Positions 35,540 to 44,845 are shown, counted from the stretch's first letter. The stretch is 64,000 bases of DNA from Aliiglaciecola sp041538045 (GCF_041538045.1 NZ_JBGOSE010000015.1:20383-84382); one strand, 5' to 3'. Translations and numbers: made by a program. The notes: generated by a model from the letters alone, not told the origin.

Positions 35540-36694
35540 ATGTTAGACAGGTTTTTGAAAAAAGAATCCGCCGGCGGTATTTTACTAATGTGTGCTGCAG
35601 TGCTTGCATTAATTGTTGCCAACTCTCCTTTATCCTTAGTATACGATTTACTCATCGATATGCCTGTGGTAATTCAAATCGGTGCGCTGGAGATTAATAA
35701 ACCCTTACTTTTATGGATTAATGATGGGTTAATGGCGGTTTTCTTTTTCATGGTAGGCCTCGAACTCAAGCGCGAAATAATGGAAGGGGGCTTATCTAAC
35801 CCAGCGAATATTGTATTACCAGCAAGTGGTGCAATTGGAGGCATGATTGTACCCGCCGGGATATATGCATTTTTTACTTGGGGAAACCCCGTAGCGTTGG
35901 CAGGCTGGGCAATACCTGCTGCAACTGATATCGCCTTTGCCATGGGTATTTTAGCCTTACTGGGGAGTAGAGTACCCGTTAGTCTAAAAGTGTTTTTAGT
36001 AACCTTGGCAATCATCGACGATATAGGCGCGATATTAATCATTGCCCTATTTTACAGTGATAACATTTCTACTTGGCCATTAATTGTAGCGGCATTCTGT
36101 TTGATGTTATTAACCAGTATGAACCGCAAAAACGTGCAACAGGTCCCGTCTTATATTTTAGTTGGTGTGGTATTGTGGGTTGCCATGCTCAAATCCGGAG
36201 TTCACGCAACGTTAGCTGGCGTGTTACTTGCCTTCTTTATTCCTATGCGAGATAACAACGATCCGCGTGTCTCGCCAGTCAAATCTTTGGAACACAGCCT
36301 ACTTCCCGCGGTTAACTTTGTTATTTTACCCGTGTTTGCTTTCGCCAATTCAGGTATCAATCTTGGCAGTATTAATGCCGATTCAGTGTTGCACCCCGTT
36401 ACTTTTGGCATATTCTTGGGCTTATTTGTAGGTAAACAGATCGGTGTGTTCGGGTTTAGTTGGCTGGTTATAAAACTTGGTTTAGCCAAATTACCGTCTG
36501 ACCAGAACTTAGCCCAACTGTATGGCTGTGCCATATTATGTGGTGTAGGTTTCACCATGAGTCTATTTATCGGCTCCTTAGCCTTTGCCCAAACCGGTAA
36601 TAATGCATTTTTTGATGAGCGATTGGGTATTCTATTAGGTTCCATAGTGTCGGCTGTGACTGGCTACTTAGTTCTCAAAAAAGCAATACGCTAA
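35540..36694 (+). CDS. nhaA: Na+/H+ antiporter NhaA
   Basis: 384 residues, twelve membrane helices. The ion-binding Asp pair is in ILVTLAIIDDIGAILIIALF (helix V), and DIAFAMGILALLGSRVP is helix IV. N-terminal FLKKESAGGILLMCAAVLALIVAN matches the family. AAAAGGAG lies 8 bp upstream of the ATG. It exports Na+ in exchange for protons at alkaline pH, suited to a marine bacterium. A bidirectional terminator follows. Confidence 0.97.
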   Translation: MLDRFLKKESAGGILLMCAAVLALIVANSPLSLVYDLLIDMPVVIQIGALEINKPLLLWINDGLMAVFFFMVGLELKREIMEGGLSNPANIVLPASGAIGGMIVPAGIYAFFTWGNPVALAGWAIPAATDIAFAMGILALLGSRVPVSLKVFLVTLAIIDDIGAILIIALFYSDNISTWPLIVAAFCLMLLTSMNRKNVQQVPSYILVGVVLWVAMLKSGVHATLAGVLLAFFIPMRDNNDPRVSPVKSLEHSLLPAVNFVILPVFAFANSGINLGSINADSVLHPVTFGIFLGLFVGKQIGVFGFSWLVIKLGLAKLPSDQNLAQLYGCAILCGVGFTMSLFIGSLAFAQTGNNAFFDERLGILLGSIVSAVTGYLVLKKAIR

Positions 36695-36715
36695 CGCAGG
36701 TAACCTAGGCGATAT

Positions 36716-36753
36716 AACCTAAAATGGCATCCTTATGGATGCCGTTTTAGGTT
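36716..36753. terminator. Bidirectional terminator between nhaA and M20 hydrolase
   Basis: Long near-perfect stem AACCTAAAA-GGCATCC / GGATGCC-TTTTAGGTT with a TTAT loop and a single mismatch on each side, between convergent genes. The A- and T-rich arms serve both directions. Confidence 0.8.
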
Positions 36754-36770
36754 GGGATATGGAAATAGTA

Positions 36771-38051
36771 TTAGTGCTGTTTCATATAATCGATTGTCAT
36801 ATTGGTTAATAGACGCACACCTAATTTCATCCCTTCGTCATCCACATAAAAGTCAGGTGTATGGTGTGCAGGCGCATCTTTAGGATCAACATCCAAAGGT
36901 TTTCCGCCAACCCATAAATAAAGTCCTGGAACTTGTTCTTGGAAAAATGAAAAATCCTCAGCCCCAGTTACCGGTTTACTATAAATCACCTTATCTTCAC
37001 CAGCGGTATTGATAAGAGTGGGTAACATAGTGGAAGTAAGATCGTGATCATTAAAGGTAATTGGGTAGGAATAATCTAACGGCATGGTGAGTTCAGCCTC
37101 AGCACGCATACTCTCAGCGATGCCATTGACTTTCCTTGGCATGGCTTCATACATGTGATCTCTGGCTTTTTTATTCAAGGTGCGAATAGTACCCACCAAT
37201 TCCACTTCGTTAGGAATGATATTGGAGCGAACTCCCCCATTAATTGCTCCAAAGGTAACCACTGCAGCATCATCTAGAAGTTGCACTTCACGACTAACAA
37301 TTGTTTGAATGCTCATAATCATTTGCGCAGCAGTAACAATAGGATCAACACTCATCCATGGATAAGCTCCATGGGCTTGTTTTCCTTTAATAACAATTTT
37401 AAACGGATCAACTGCAGCCATTACGCCACCTTCGCGATACAAAACCGTATTTACATCAGCAAGGGAGCTTATGTGCAATCCAAAAATAGCGTCCACATCT
37501 GGATTCTTAAGCACGCCTTCTTTTACCATTAATTGCGCTCCGCCCTCTTCTCCGCTAGGCGCGCCCTCTTCGGCTGGTTGAAAAATGAACTTCACTTTAC
37601 CGCGAAGCTGATCTTTCATCCCCACTAGAATCTCTGCCGCTCCCATAAGCATAGCGATATGGGTATCATGGCCACAAGCATGCATTACGGGCACGTCTTT
37701 GCCGTTATACTCACCTCTTGCTGTCGATTTCCAGGGTAGATCATTATTTTCAGGAACCGGTAGTCCATCAATATCCGCTCGCAAACCAACCACAGGACCG
37801 GGTTTACCACTGTCAAGAACAGCAACAACACCAGTTACCGCTACTCCTGTTTGCACTTCTAGCCCTAACGATTTTAAATGTTTGGCAATATACTCAGCGG
37901 TTTTAAACTCTCGGTTTGAAAGTTCAGGGTGTTCATGTAAATGATGACGCCACTGAATCACTTTGCTTTCAATTTTGTCAGCCATTAAATCGACCGTGTC
38001 TGCAAAGCACAACGTGGGCAATAGTGACAATGTGAGGAGTAGCTTCTTCAT
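36771..38051 (-). CDS. Secreted M20 family amidohydrolase
   Basis: 426 residues with a signal peptide (MKKLLLTLSLLPTLCFA). M20D-type metal site: HACGHDTHIAMLMGAAEIL and PAEEGAPSGEEGGAQLM, then the dimerisation domain GKQAHGAYPWMSVDPIVTAAQ and C-terminal TGAEDFSFF. Related to hippurate and N-acyl-amino-acid hydrolases (IAA-Leu type). A periplasmic location suits scavenging of N-acyl amino acids; the substrate is inferred only. Confidence 0.9.
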   Translation of the reverse strand: MKKLLLTLSLLPTLCFADTVDLMADKIESKVIQWRHHLHEHPELSNREFKTAEYIAKHLKSLGLEVQTGVAVTGVVAVLDSGKPGPVVGLRADIDGLPVPENNDLPWKSTARGEYNGKDVPVMHACGHDTHIAMLMGAAEILVGMKDQLRGKVKFIFQPAEEGAPSGEEGGAQLMVKEGVLKNPDVDAIFGLHISSLADVNTVLYREGGVMAAVDPFKIVIKGKQAHGAYPWMSVDPIVTAAQMIMSIQTIVSREVQLLDDAAVVTFGAINGGVRSNIIPNEVELVGTIRTLNKKARDHMYEAMPRKVNGIAESMRAEAELTMPLDYSYPITFNDHDLTSTMLPTLINTAGEDKVIYSKPVTGAEDFSFFQEQVPGLYLWVGGKPLDVDPKDAPAHHTPDFYVDDEGMKLGVRLLTNMTIDYMKQH

Positions 38052-38120
38052 AGTTCCCTTCTCGTTAGTTATTTTTATTAGCGTGAGACACTTTTTATAT
38101 CATAATTTGCGGTACAAAGA

Positions 38121-38156
38121 AAAAATCCACTGCAGCGTAAACTACAGTGGATTTTT
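38121..38156 (-). terminator. Terminator of rho
   Basis: Twelve-bp perfect stem AAAAATCCACTG/CAGTGGATTTTT with a 12-nt loop and trailing TTC on the minus strand, 23 bp after the rho stop. Confidence 0.85.
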
Positions 38157-38178
38157 AACCTTCGAAAATGAAGTAGTT

Positions 38179-39444
38179 TTAGCTTTTTTGACGCTTCATC
38201 GCATCAAAGAACTCTTCGTTGGTTTTTGTCATGGCTAATTTACCAATTAAAAACTCGATGGCATCAATTTCAGACATCTCGTGGACAATCTTACGCAGTA
38301 TCCACATTTTTTGCAGCTCTTCTTGGGTCGTCAGTAATTCTTCACGACGGGTACCTGAACGGTTGAAGTCGATTGCTGGGAATACACGTTTTTCCGCTAT
38401 TTTACGATTAAGGTGCAGTTCCATGTTACCTGTACCTTTAAATTCTTCGTAAATTACCTCATCCATCTTCGAACCAGTGTCGATTAGTGCTGTGGCAATA
38501 ATAGTCAAACTACCACCTTCTTCCACGTTACGAGCCGCACCAAAGAAACGTTTAGGTTTATGTAATGCGTTGGCATCTACACCACCGGTAAGTACTTTAC
38601 CTGATGAAGGGATTACGGTGTTATAAGCACGGGCTAGACGAGTAATAGAATCCAGTAGGATAACAACGTCTTTTTTGTGCTCAACCAAACGCTTAGCTTT
38701 TTCAATCACCATTTCAGCTACCTGAACGTGGCGACTTGCGGGTTCATCAAACGTTGAGGCAACCACCTCACCTTGAACCAAGCGCTGCATTTCAGTTACT
38801 TCTTCAGGGCGCTCATCAATCAACAGTACCATCAATTCACTTTCAGGATGATTGGCAGCAATGGATTGTGCAATATTCTGTAGTAACAATGTTTTACCCG
38901 CTTTTGGCGGAGCAACAATCAAACCGCGCTGACCAGCACCTATAGGTGAAGCTAGGTCTAAAATTCTTGCGGTTAAATCCTCTGTACTACCATTTCCACG
39001 TTGCAACGTGAAACGACGATTAGCATGTAATGGAGTTAAGTTTTCAAAAAGGATTTTATTGCGGGAGTTTTCTGGCTTATCGAAATTGACTTGATTAATT
39101 TTCAGTAGTGCAAAATATCTTTCACTATCTTTAGGAGGACGTATCTTCCCAGCGATAGTATCTCCGGTTCGTAGATTGAACCTACGGATTTGGCTGGGAG
39201 AGACATAAATATCATCCGGACCGGCCAAATATGAAGAATCGGATGAACGTAAAAATCCAAAACCATCTTGGAGTATTTCGAGTACACCATCACCGAAAAT
39301 GTCTTCGCCGCTTTTCGCGTGCGCTTTCAGTATGGCAAAAATAATATCTTGTTTGCGAGCCCGAGCCATATTATCTAGGCCCATTTTTTCGGCTAATGCT
39401 ACAAGTTCGCTGATCGGTTTATTCTTTAATTCTGTTAAATTCAT
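38179..39444 (-). CDS. rho: Transcription termination factor Rho
   Basis: 421-residue hexameric RNA helicase. N-terminal domain MNLTELKNKPISELVALAEK, cold-shock-like RNA-binding fold with LQDGFGFLRSSDSSYL, Walker A GLIVAPPKAGKTLLLQ, Walker B VILLDSITRLARAYN, Q- and R-loop GGVDANALHKPKRFFGAARN. Length close to E. coli (419). It lies downstream of trxA with 270 bp between them that hold the trxA terminator and a long leader, consistent with known autoregulation of rho. Confidence 0.98.
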   Translation of the reverse strand: MNLTELKNKPISELVALAEKMGLDNMARARKQDIIFAILKAHAKSGEDIFGDGVLEILQDGFGFLRSSDSSYLAGPDDIYVSPSQIRRFNLRTGDTIAGKIRPPKDSERYFALLKINQVNFDKPENSRNKILFENLTPLHANRRFTLQRGNGSTEDLTARILDLASPIGAGQRGLIVAPPKAGKTLLLQNIAQSIAANHPESELMVLLIDERPEEVTEMQRLVQGEVVASTFDEPASRHVQVAEMVIEKAKRLVEHKKDVVILLDSITRLARAYNTVIPSSGKVLTGGVDANALHKPKRFFGAARNVEEGGSLTIIATALIDTGSKMDEVIYEEFKGTGNMELHLNRKIAEKRVFPAIDFNRSGTRREELLTTQEELQKMWILRKIVHEMSEIDAIEFLIGKLAMTKTNEEFFDAMKRQKS

Positions 39445-39654
39445 ATTGGTGGGTCTTTATGATTTGAAATGCGCTACAAGGCACCCTGTTTTTTTGTCTC
39501 AGGTTTTTTTAGCTAATTAAATTCGTTTTACTCTATGGATTGAGTGCGAAATCTGGTGAGTTCAAGATATGAACAATCGAAAGTTAGCACCAATTAGTTG
39601 TTCCGTCCAGCGAAAAACGATGATTAATGCAAAGAATGTTTATTTTTCGTTAAA

Positions 39655-39705
39655 AACACAAAAAATACGCAGAAAAACTAAATAAGACTTTGTGATTCTG
39701 CGCAT
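39655..39705 (-). terminator. Terminator of trxA
   Basis: On the minus strand ATGCGCAGAA and TTCTGCGTAT pair with one mismatch around a roughly 21-nt loop, followed by a run of T. It begins 9 bp after the trxA stop. Confidence 0.65.
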
Positions 39706-39714
39706 TCAATACAA

Positions 39715-40041
39715 TTAGATGTTATCGTTCAAAAACTCAGCTAACTGAGTTTTTGACAATGCTCCAACCTTAGTTGCAGCGACATTTCCGTCTTTAAACA
39801 ACAATAAAGTAGGGATACCACGGATACCATACTTTGGTGGAGTTTCATTATTTTCATCGACATTCAACTTGCCAACTGTTAACTTGCCGTCGAACTCGCC
39901 AGCAACTTCTTCTAGAATTGGCGCAATCATTTTACATGGGCCGCACCATTCCGCCCAGAAATCAACTAGGACAGGACCAGCAGCATTGATAACATCGGCC
40001 TCGAAACTATCGTCAGATAACTGGATAATTTTGTCGCTCAT
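39715..40041 (-). CDS. trxA: Thioredoxin 1
   Basis: 108 residues. Active site WAEWCGPCKM at residues 28-37, the cis-proline loop GIRGIPTLLLF, and the usual buried Asp in VDFWAEW. General cytosolic disulfide reductase, also electron donor to the PAPS reductase encoded at 2.6 kb. The trxA-rho order facing rhlB is the same as in E. coli. Confidence 0.98.
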   Translation of the reverse strand: MSDKIIQLSDDSFEADVINAAGPVLVDFWAEWCGPCKMIAPILEEVAGEFDGKLTVGKLNVDENNETPPKYGIRGIPTLLLFKDGNVAATKVGALSKTQLAEFLNDNI

Positions 40042-40140
40042 ACTTTTCTCCGTAATTGGTCTCTCGCTGAGAAAGTTCAGCGTATAATGAGAGTTTTATA
40101 GAAACTGTTTTTTAATGCAAGCACTGATAAGCTATAAGCT

Positions 40141-41400
40141 ATGCAAACTACACATTTAACTGAAACACATTTTTCTGATCTGCCCATCCATGAGGATGTT
40201 TTAAAGGCATTAACAGAAGCAAACTTTATCCACTGCACGCCAATACAGGCGTTAAGTCTACCCCATCTTTTAGAAGGGCAAGACATTGCAGGTCAAGCTC
40301 AAACTGGAACAGGAAAAACTATTGCTTTTCTTGTCGCCACATTTCATCGATTACTGACTCATCCAAATGAATCAGACAAGCAACCTAAAGCTATTATAAT
40401 GGCACCTACTCGTGAATTGGCAGTACAAATTTACAATGACGCCGAATTATTGAGTAAACACACTGGATTATCGCTTGGTTTGATATATGGGGGTGAAGGA
40501 TACCAAAGTCAACGGGAATCTTTGCAATCAGGTGTAGATATTATAATTGGCACCACTGGCCGTATCATCGATTATTATAAACAAAATGTATTTTCATTAG
40601 AAAATATTCAAGTTGCGGTACTTGATGAAGCCGATCGTATGTTCGATTTAGGTTTTATTAAAGATATTCGATATATGTTCAGACGCATGCCTGAAGCAAC
40701 CAAACGCTTAAGTATGTTGTTTTCGGCCACTTTGTCTTATCGCGTGCAAGAATTAGCTTACGAACACATGAACAATCCAACTCATGTAAAAGTTGAACAC
40801 GACAAACAAACGGCGAGCCGAATCCAGGAAGAGCTATTTTATCCTTCCGATGAAGACAAAATGTTGTTACTTTTAACTTTGTTAGAAGACGAATGGCCCG
40901 AAAAAGCGATTGTTTTTGCAAATACCAAACATACGTGCGAAAAACTTAGTGACTGGCTAGAAGCTGATGGTCACCGTGTAGGACTGTTAAGTGGCGATGT
41001 GCCCCAGCGTAAACGTTTAAAAATACTAGAAGATTTTAGTAAAGATAAACTAGATATCCTAGTTGCCACCGATGTTGCTGCCCGTGGTTTGCATATTGAA
41101 AAAGTCACCCATGTATTCAATTACGACTTGCCTGATGATGCGGAAGATTATGTCCACCGAATTGGGCGAACAGGTCGCGCAGGTAAAAGTGGACATGCCA
41201 TTAGCTTCGCCTGTGAAAAATATGCGTTGAATTTACCCGCAATTGAAAGCTATATTAGCCGTCCAATTCCTGTGAGTAATTATGACCAAGAATCGCTTCT
41301 TGATGATATAACGCCACCTAAACCGCAGTACAAAAAGCGACAGCAAAGTGGTAAAAGTTATCAGAAACGACCCAATAACCGTAACCAGAAAAGGCGTTAA
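40141..41400 (+). CDS. rhlB: ATP-dependent RNA helicase RhlB
   Basis: 419 residues with the DEAD-box set: Q-motif FIHCTPIQALSLP, motif I AQTGTGKT, Ia PTRELAVQ, motif II VLDEADRMFD, motif III SATLS, motif VI HRIGRTGRAG. The short basic C-terminal tail (KKRQQSGKSYQKRPNNRNQKRR) suits RNA and degradosome contact. Divergent from trxA, and its stop overlaps the gppA start by one base. Confidence 0.96.
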   Translation: MQTTHLTETHFSDLPIHEDVLKALTEANFIHCTPIQALSLPHLLEGQDIAGQAQTGTGKTIAFLVATFHRLLTHPNESDKQPKAIIMAPTRELAVQIYNDAELLSKHTGLSLGLIYGGEGYQSQRESLQSGVDIIIGTTGRIIDYYKQNVFSLENIQVAVLDEADRMFDLGFIKDIRYMFRRMPEATKRLSMLFSATLSYRVQELAYEHMNNPTHVKVEHDKQTASRIQEELFYPSDEDKMLLLLTLLEDEWPEKAIVFANTKHTCEKLSDWLEADGHRVGLLSGDVPQRKRLKILEDFSKDKLDILVATDVAARGLHIEKVTHVFNYDLPDDAEDYVHRIGRTGRAGKSGHAISFACEKYALNLPAIESYISRPIPVSNYDQESLLDDITPPKPQYKKRQQSGKSYQKRPNNRNQKRR

Positions 41401-42911
41401 TGGAAAATCAGCCAATTACATCGGCAACCAATGAAGACCAACTGTACGCAGCAGTTGATCTGGGTTCCAATAGTTTTCATTTAGTTATCGTTAGAGTCGT
41501 TTCTGGCTCTGTACAAATCATTGGCAAAGTGAAGCAAAAAGTTAAATTGGCTGCGGGCTTGAATGACAGCATGATGCTTGATCAGCTCAGCATGGAAAGA
41601 GGCTGGCATTGTTTAGAAACCTTTGCAGAACGCTTACAAGATATTCCCTTAACAAATATCAAAGTGGTTGGCACTGCAACCTTGCGTTTAGCTAAAAATG
41701 CCCATGTTTTTATTGAAAAAGCGCAACAAATCTTAAATCAAAAACTCGAAGTGATTAGTGGCGAAGAAGAAGCCAGACAAATCTATTTAGGCGTAGCTTA
41801 TACCTCTGCAAACCAAGGCAATACCTTAGTCATCGATATCGGCGGCGCCAGCACTGAAGTGATTATTGGCAATGACATGCAGCCAATTAACCTTGTGAGC
41901 TTAAACATGGGGTGCGTGACATTTAAAGAGCGATATTTTGTTGATGGGATTATTTCCGAACAAAATATGCATAACGCCATTAAAGAAGCCAAACAAAAGC
42001 TATTGCCGGTTATTGATGATTTTGTCTGTTTTGATTGGCAGCAATGTTTAGGTGCCTCGGGAACCCCTCAAGCGGTTGTTGAGATTCTCGTGGAACAAGG
42101 CATCAGTGATGCGATTCGTTTAGATTATTTACACAACCTAATGCAGCAATGCATCGATTGTGGCAACTTAGATAATTTAGATATTGAAGGCCTTACCGAG
42201 TCACGGCTAGCCATATTCCCCAGCGGTTTGTGTATTCTAGTTGCATTATTTGAACAGCTTAAAATCCAAGAAATGCAGATCTCTGGTGGTGCCTTAAGAG
42301 AGGGTTTAATCTACGGCATGCTTGAGAATTGTGAAAAAAACGATCGCCGCAGTCATTCAATCAGTGAAGCCATAAAAACCTACCACATTGATGAACAACA
42401 AGCCCACAGAGTCTGCGACGTCGCCGTCAATTTTTATAAGCAATTATGTGCACAGTCTAATATCTGTAATTTTGATGCCTTAGCCGTTATCGAAGCAGCA
42501 TCGTTATTACACGAAATTGGTTTACACATAGAGTACAAACAGTACCACATGCATGGCGCGTATATTCTCAGCCATATCAACCTCAACGGTTACTCACAAA
42601 TGCAGCGCAAGAGTATCCGCGATTTAGTGTTATGCCATAGAGCAGAATTAGACTTGGGTAAGTTTTCTCAATATCACCCAGATATGCAGGCTTTGTTATA
42701 TGGTTTAGTTCGTATCTTAAGGTTGTCGTGTTTGCTTTCTATACGCAGAAAAGACGATTTATTGCCCGAAATAACCTTGCATGTTGATGAACAACACTGG
42801 CAGTTAACATTTCCTAAAGGTTGGCTTAGAGAACATCCCCTAATCGATGTAGAACTTGCCAACGAAAAGTGGCTACAGCACAAAGCTGGCTTACCACTTT
42901 CCTTTAGTTAG
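41400..42911 (+). CDS. gppA: Guanosine-5'-triphosphate,3'-diphosphate pyrophosphatase / exopolyphosphatase
   Basis: 503-residue Ppx/GppA family phosphatase. N-terminal AAVDLGSNSFHLVIVRVV (phosphate 1), VIDIGGASTEVIIG (phosphate 2), ASGTPQAVVE, then a C-terminal HD-like helical domain (LLHEIGLHIEYKQYHMHGAYIL). Converts pppGpp to ppGpp and may degrade polyphosphate. rhlB-gppA synteny, as in enterobacteria, favours gppA over ppx. Confidence 0.92.
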   Translation: MENQPITSATNEDQLYAAVDLGSNSFHLVIVRVVSGSVQIIGKVKQKVKLAAGLNDSMMLDQLSMERGWHCLETFAERLQDIPLTNIKVVGTATLRLAKNAHVFIEKAQQILNQKLEVISGEEEARQIYLGVAYTSANQGNTLVIDIGGASTEVIIGNDMQPINLVSLNMGCVTFKERYFVDGIISEQNMHNAIKEAKQKLLPVIDDFVCFDWQQCLGASGTPQAVVEILVEQGISDAIRLDYLHNLMQQCIDCGNLDNLDIEGLTESRLAIFPSGLCILVALFEQLKIQEMQISGGALREGLIYGMLENCEKNDRRSHSISEAIKTYHIDEQQAHRVCDVAVNFYKQLCAQSNICNFDALAVIEAASLLHEIGLHIEYKQYHMHGAYILSHINLNGYSQMQRKSIRDLVLCHRAELDLGKFSQYHPDMQALLYGLVRILRLSCLLSIRRKDDLLPEITLHVDEQHWQLTFPKGWLREHPLIDVELANEKWLQHKAGLPLSFS

Positions 42912-42929
42912 TTCAGGTAGCTTACTTTT

Positions 42930-43775
42930 TTAATACAATAAACTATAAATAGTACGGCGAGATTTAGACTTCAGTGGATCGCCGTCTGGCATCGCATTAA
43001 TCATATCTAAAGTATATTTTCGAGCTTCACCGAAGCTTAGGTCCTTTTTAAGCACCGCAAATAGTAACTCTAATGCTTCTTCAGGCTTATTTGCTTGGTG
43101 CAACTGTACAGCTAATTCAACCTTAAGTTCTAAATTATCAGGATCTTGTGCTAACTTCTCTTGAAGTTGTTTAATTTCCGGAGATTCAGACGCTTTTTCT
43201 AGCAATTCAACTTTACCCACAATGCTATGGTAGTAACCATTTTGATCAACCAACAGAATATTATCGAGCAATAGTTGGGCTTGTTTAGTATTGCCTAACT
43301 CCACATAACAATCTGCTAATACAAGGGCTATATCCGTTCTTTCTGGGTCTAGATCATGGGCTTGTTTAGCAATTGTAAATGCTTCTTGATAGTTACCTTG
43401 GTTAACCAAGGCTACGGCTTTTTCGTAAAACCCATCTACCGCATTCGGTAAGTGTTTTTCCAATAGTTCTTGAACTTGCTCTTCCATCATAGGGCCTGCA
43501 AACCCATCCACAGGCTGACCGTCTTTAACAAGAATGACAGTCGGTAAACTTTGAATTCCAAACTGCTGGGCTATTTGTTGTTCTTGTTCACAATTTACAT
43601 TGGCATATATTAAATGTTCTGCATGCTGAGTAGCCAGCTTTTCTAATATCGGTGTAAGTTGCTCACACATTTCCAAATTTGGCGCCCAAAAGTTCACCAG
43701 TACATGTTTGACTTTAGACTCTTCGATGATGACTTGCTGAAAGTTTTCGATATTCAGATCTACAAAATTTTGCAT
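42930..43775 (-). CDS. cnoX: Co-chaperone YbbN / CnoX (thioredoxin-TPR protein)
   Basis: 281 residues: an N-terminal thioredoxin fold (1-110) with FWAPNLEMCEQL in place of WCGPC, so only one Cys remains at the active site and oxidoreductase cycling is unlikely. Tetratricopeptide-like helices follow (KAVALVNQGNYQEAFTIAKQA, ALVLADCYVELGNTKQAQLLLD). E. coli YbbN likewise lacks a working CxxC and acts as a chlorine-activated holdase. Single gene. Confidence 0.9.
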   Translation of the reverse strand: MQNFVDLNIENFQQVIIEESKVKHVLVNFWAPNLEMCEQLTPILEKLATQHAEHLIYANVNCEQEQQIAQQFGIQSLPTVILVKDGQPVDGFAGPMMEEQVQELLEKHLPNAVDGFYEKAVALVNQGNYQEAFTIAKQAHDLDPERTDIALVLADCYVELGNTKQAQLLLDNILLVDQNGYYHSIVGKVELLEKASESPEIKQLQEKLAQDPDNLELKVELAVQLHQANKPEEALELLFAVLKKDLSFGEARKYTLDMINAMPDGDPLKSKSRRTIYSLLY

Positions 43776-44009
43776 GTTTAGCTCTTTCTATTTGTTAGTT
43801 TCATAAACTGAAACGCACTGATTGAACACAATGGTTGTAAGGTGGGGGCAATAATTTTAAAAAGCAACCTAATGACATAAATAGTGTGGTAAATTTGAGC
43901 GGTTATTCTTGTTAGCTTGCACTACAATGTCAAATACGCGACATTTTCTAATTCACCTATGTGCTAATGTTGGCAAACATCAACAACAGGATTAGTAAAG
44001 ATCAATATT

Positions 44010-44318
44010 ATGGCTGAAAAAGAATACACAAGCTTTTCTCAATTTTATCCGTTTTATTTGCGCGAACATCAGAACACGGTTTGTCGCAGGCTTCACTTCG
44101 TAGGCTCATTTTTAATTCTAATCACCTTGGCTTTTATTGTTTCGACCGGGCAATGGCAATACTTAATCTTGCTTCCTTTTTTAGGCTATGGTTTCGCTTG
44201 GGTAGGTCACTTTTTCTTTGAACATAATCGTCCAGCAACATTTATCTATCCTCTTTACAGCTTTTTAGGAGACTGGGTGATGTTTAAAGACATGCTTACA
44301 GGCAAAATTAAATTTTAA
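44010..44318 (+). CDS. DUF962 / Mpo1-like membrane protein
   Basis: 102 residues with two to three membrane helices. REHQNTVCRRLHFVGSFLIL and YGFAWVGHFFFEHNRPATFIYPLYSFLGDW carry the family's His positions, which in yeast Mpo1 bind iron for alpha-oxidation of 2-hydroxy fatty acids. Bacterial members are of unproven activity. Followed by the gene-free stretch that holds the GGA-rich RNA candidate. Confidence 0.85.
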   Translation: MAEKEYTSFSQFYPFYLREHQNTVCRRLHFVGSFLILITLAFIVSTGQWQYLILLPFLGYGFAWVGHFFFEHNRPATFIYPLYSFLGDWVMFKDMLTGKIKF

Positions 44319-44428
44319 TTTATACAACAAGCAAACAAATCTACACCGGGCTTTGTCATAGAGATCTTTAAGAAAACCACGGTGTACATCTCTGCCAACT
44401 CCAAAAATACGATTCCAATTTAGTTAAC

Positions 44429-44573
44429 GCTCCCAAACATACACAGTTCTGTGGTGTTTTTATGTCCCAAAGCTACTAGTTTTTGTCCCATTACTACAAG
44501 AATCATCAATTTACTCATTGAAATATAATACTTTTCTTGGGTTTGTCCCAAACGTATATTTTTTCGCCCCAAA
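44429..44573 (+). promoter_or_regulatory. Array of TGTCCCA-like direct repeats upstream of the RNA candidate
   Basis: TGTCCCA occurs at 44463, 44484 and 44544, with related CGCCCCA at 44565, GCTCCCA at 44429 and TGCCCCA at 44634. Starts 44463/44484 and 44544/44565 are each 21 bp apart, two helical turns, and the two pairs are offset by 81 bp. Most copies are preceded by TTT and followed by AAA. This looks like a multi-site binding region for one transcription factor; a TATAAT lies at 44524. Confidence 0.5.
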
Positions 44574-44631
44574 TTTACAAAGCAATAATTCAATTCTTTT
44601 TTATTCTTAAATCGTCATTACGGAAAATGAC

Positions 44632-44845
44632 ACTGCCCCAAACGGACTGGGTCAGTTAAGGACTAACGAAGGAACGTTATAGCAAGGAACGCCAAGTGCT
44701 AAACCCGATTGTAGCTAGGATGGCCACAATCTGGCGAGCAAGGAGGCATCAAGGAAGAAGGTTGAGAAACCGAAATTGGTAAGGAAGCCAACGCAAGAAA
44801 GCACTATGTAGACAACTAAACAAAGCAGTGCACTTTGTTTTGTCG
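44632..44845 (+). ncRNA. Candidate CsrB/RsmZ-type CsrA-sequestering RNA
   Basis: About 210 bases without an open frame, with at least eight GGA motifs, mostly as AAGGA. Many lie in the loops of short perfect hairpins: ACTG-CCC..GGG-CAGT (44632-44656), GTTA-AGGAC-TAAC (44655-44667), AACG-AAGGAA-CGTT (44665-44678), TAGCA..TGCTA (44680-44701), GATTGT..ACAATC (44707-44731), TTGG-TAAGGAAG-CCAA (44776-44791). A final stem AAACAAAG/CTTTGTTT (44818-44840) with trailing T-rich bases resembles a terminator. This is the architecture of CsrB/RsmZ RNAs. The ends and strand are inferred, and the Rfam class is untested. Confidence 0.68.

Noticed and set aside
35674..36645. Long antisense frames inside nhaA
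   Set aside because: They mirror the codon structure of a clearly recognised membrane transporter and have no start signals.
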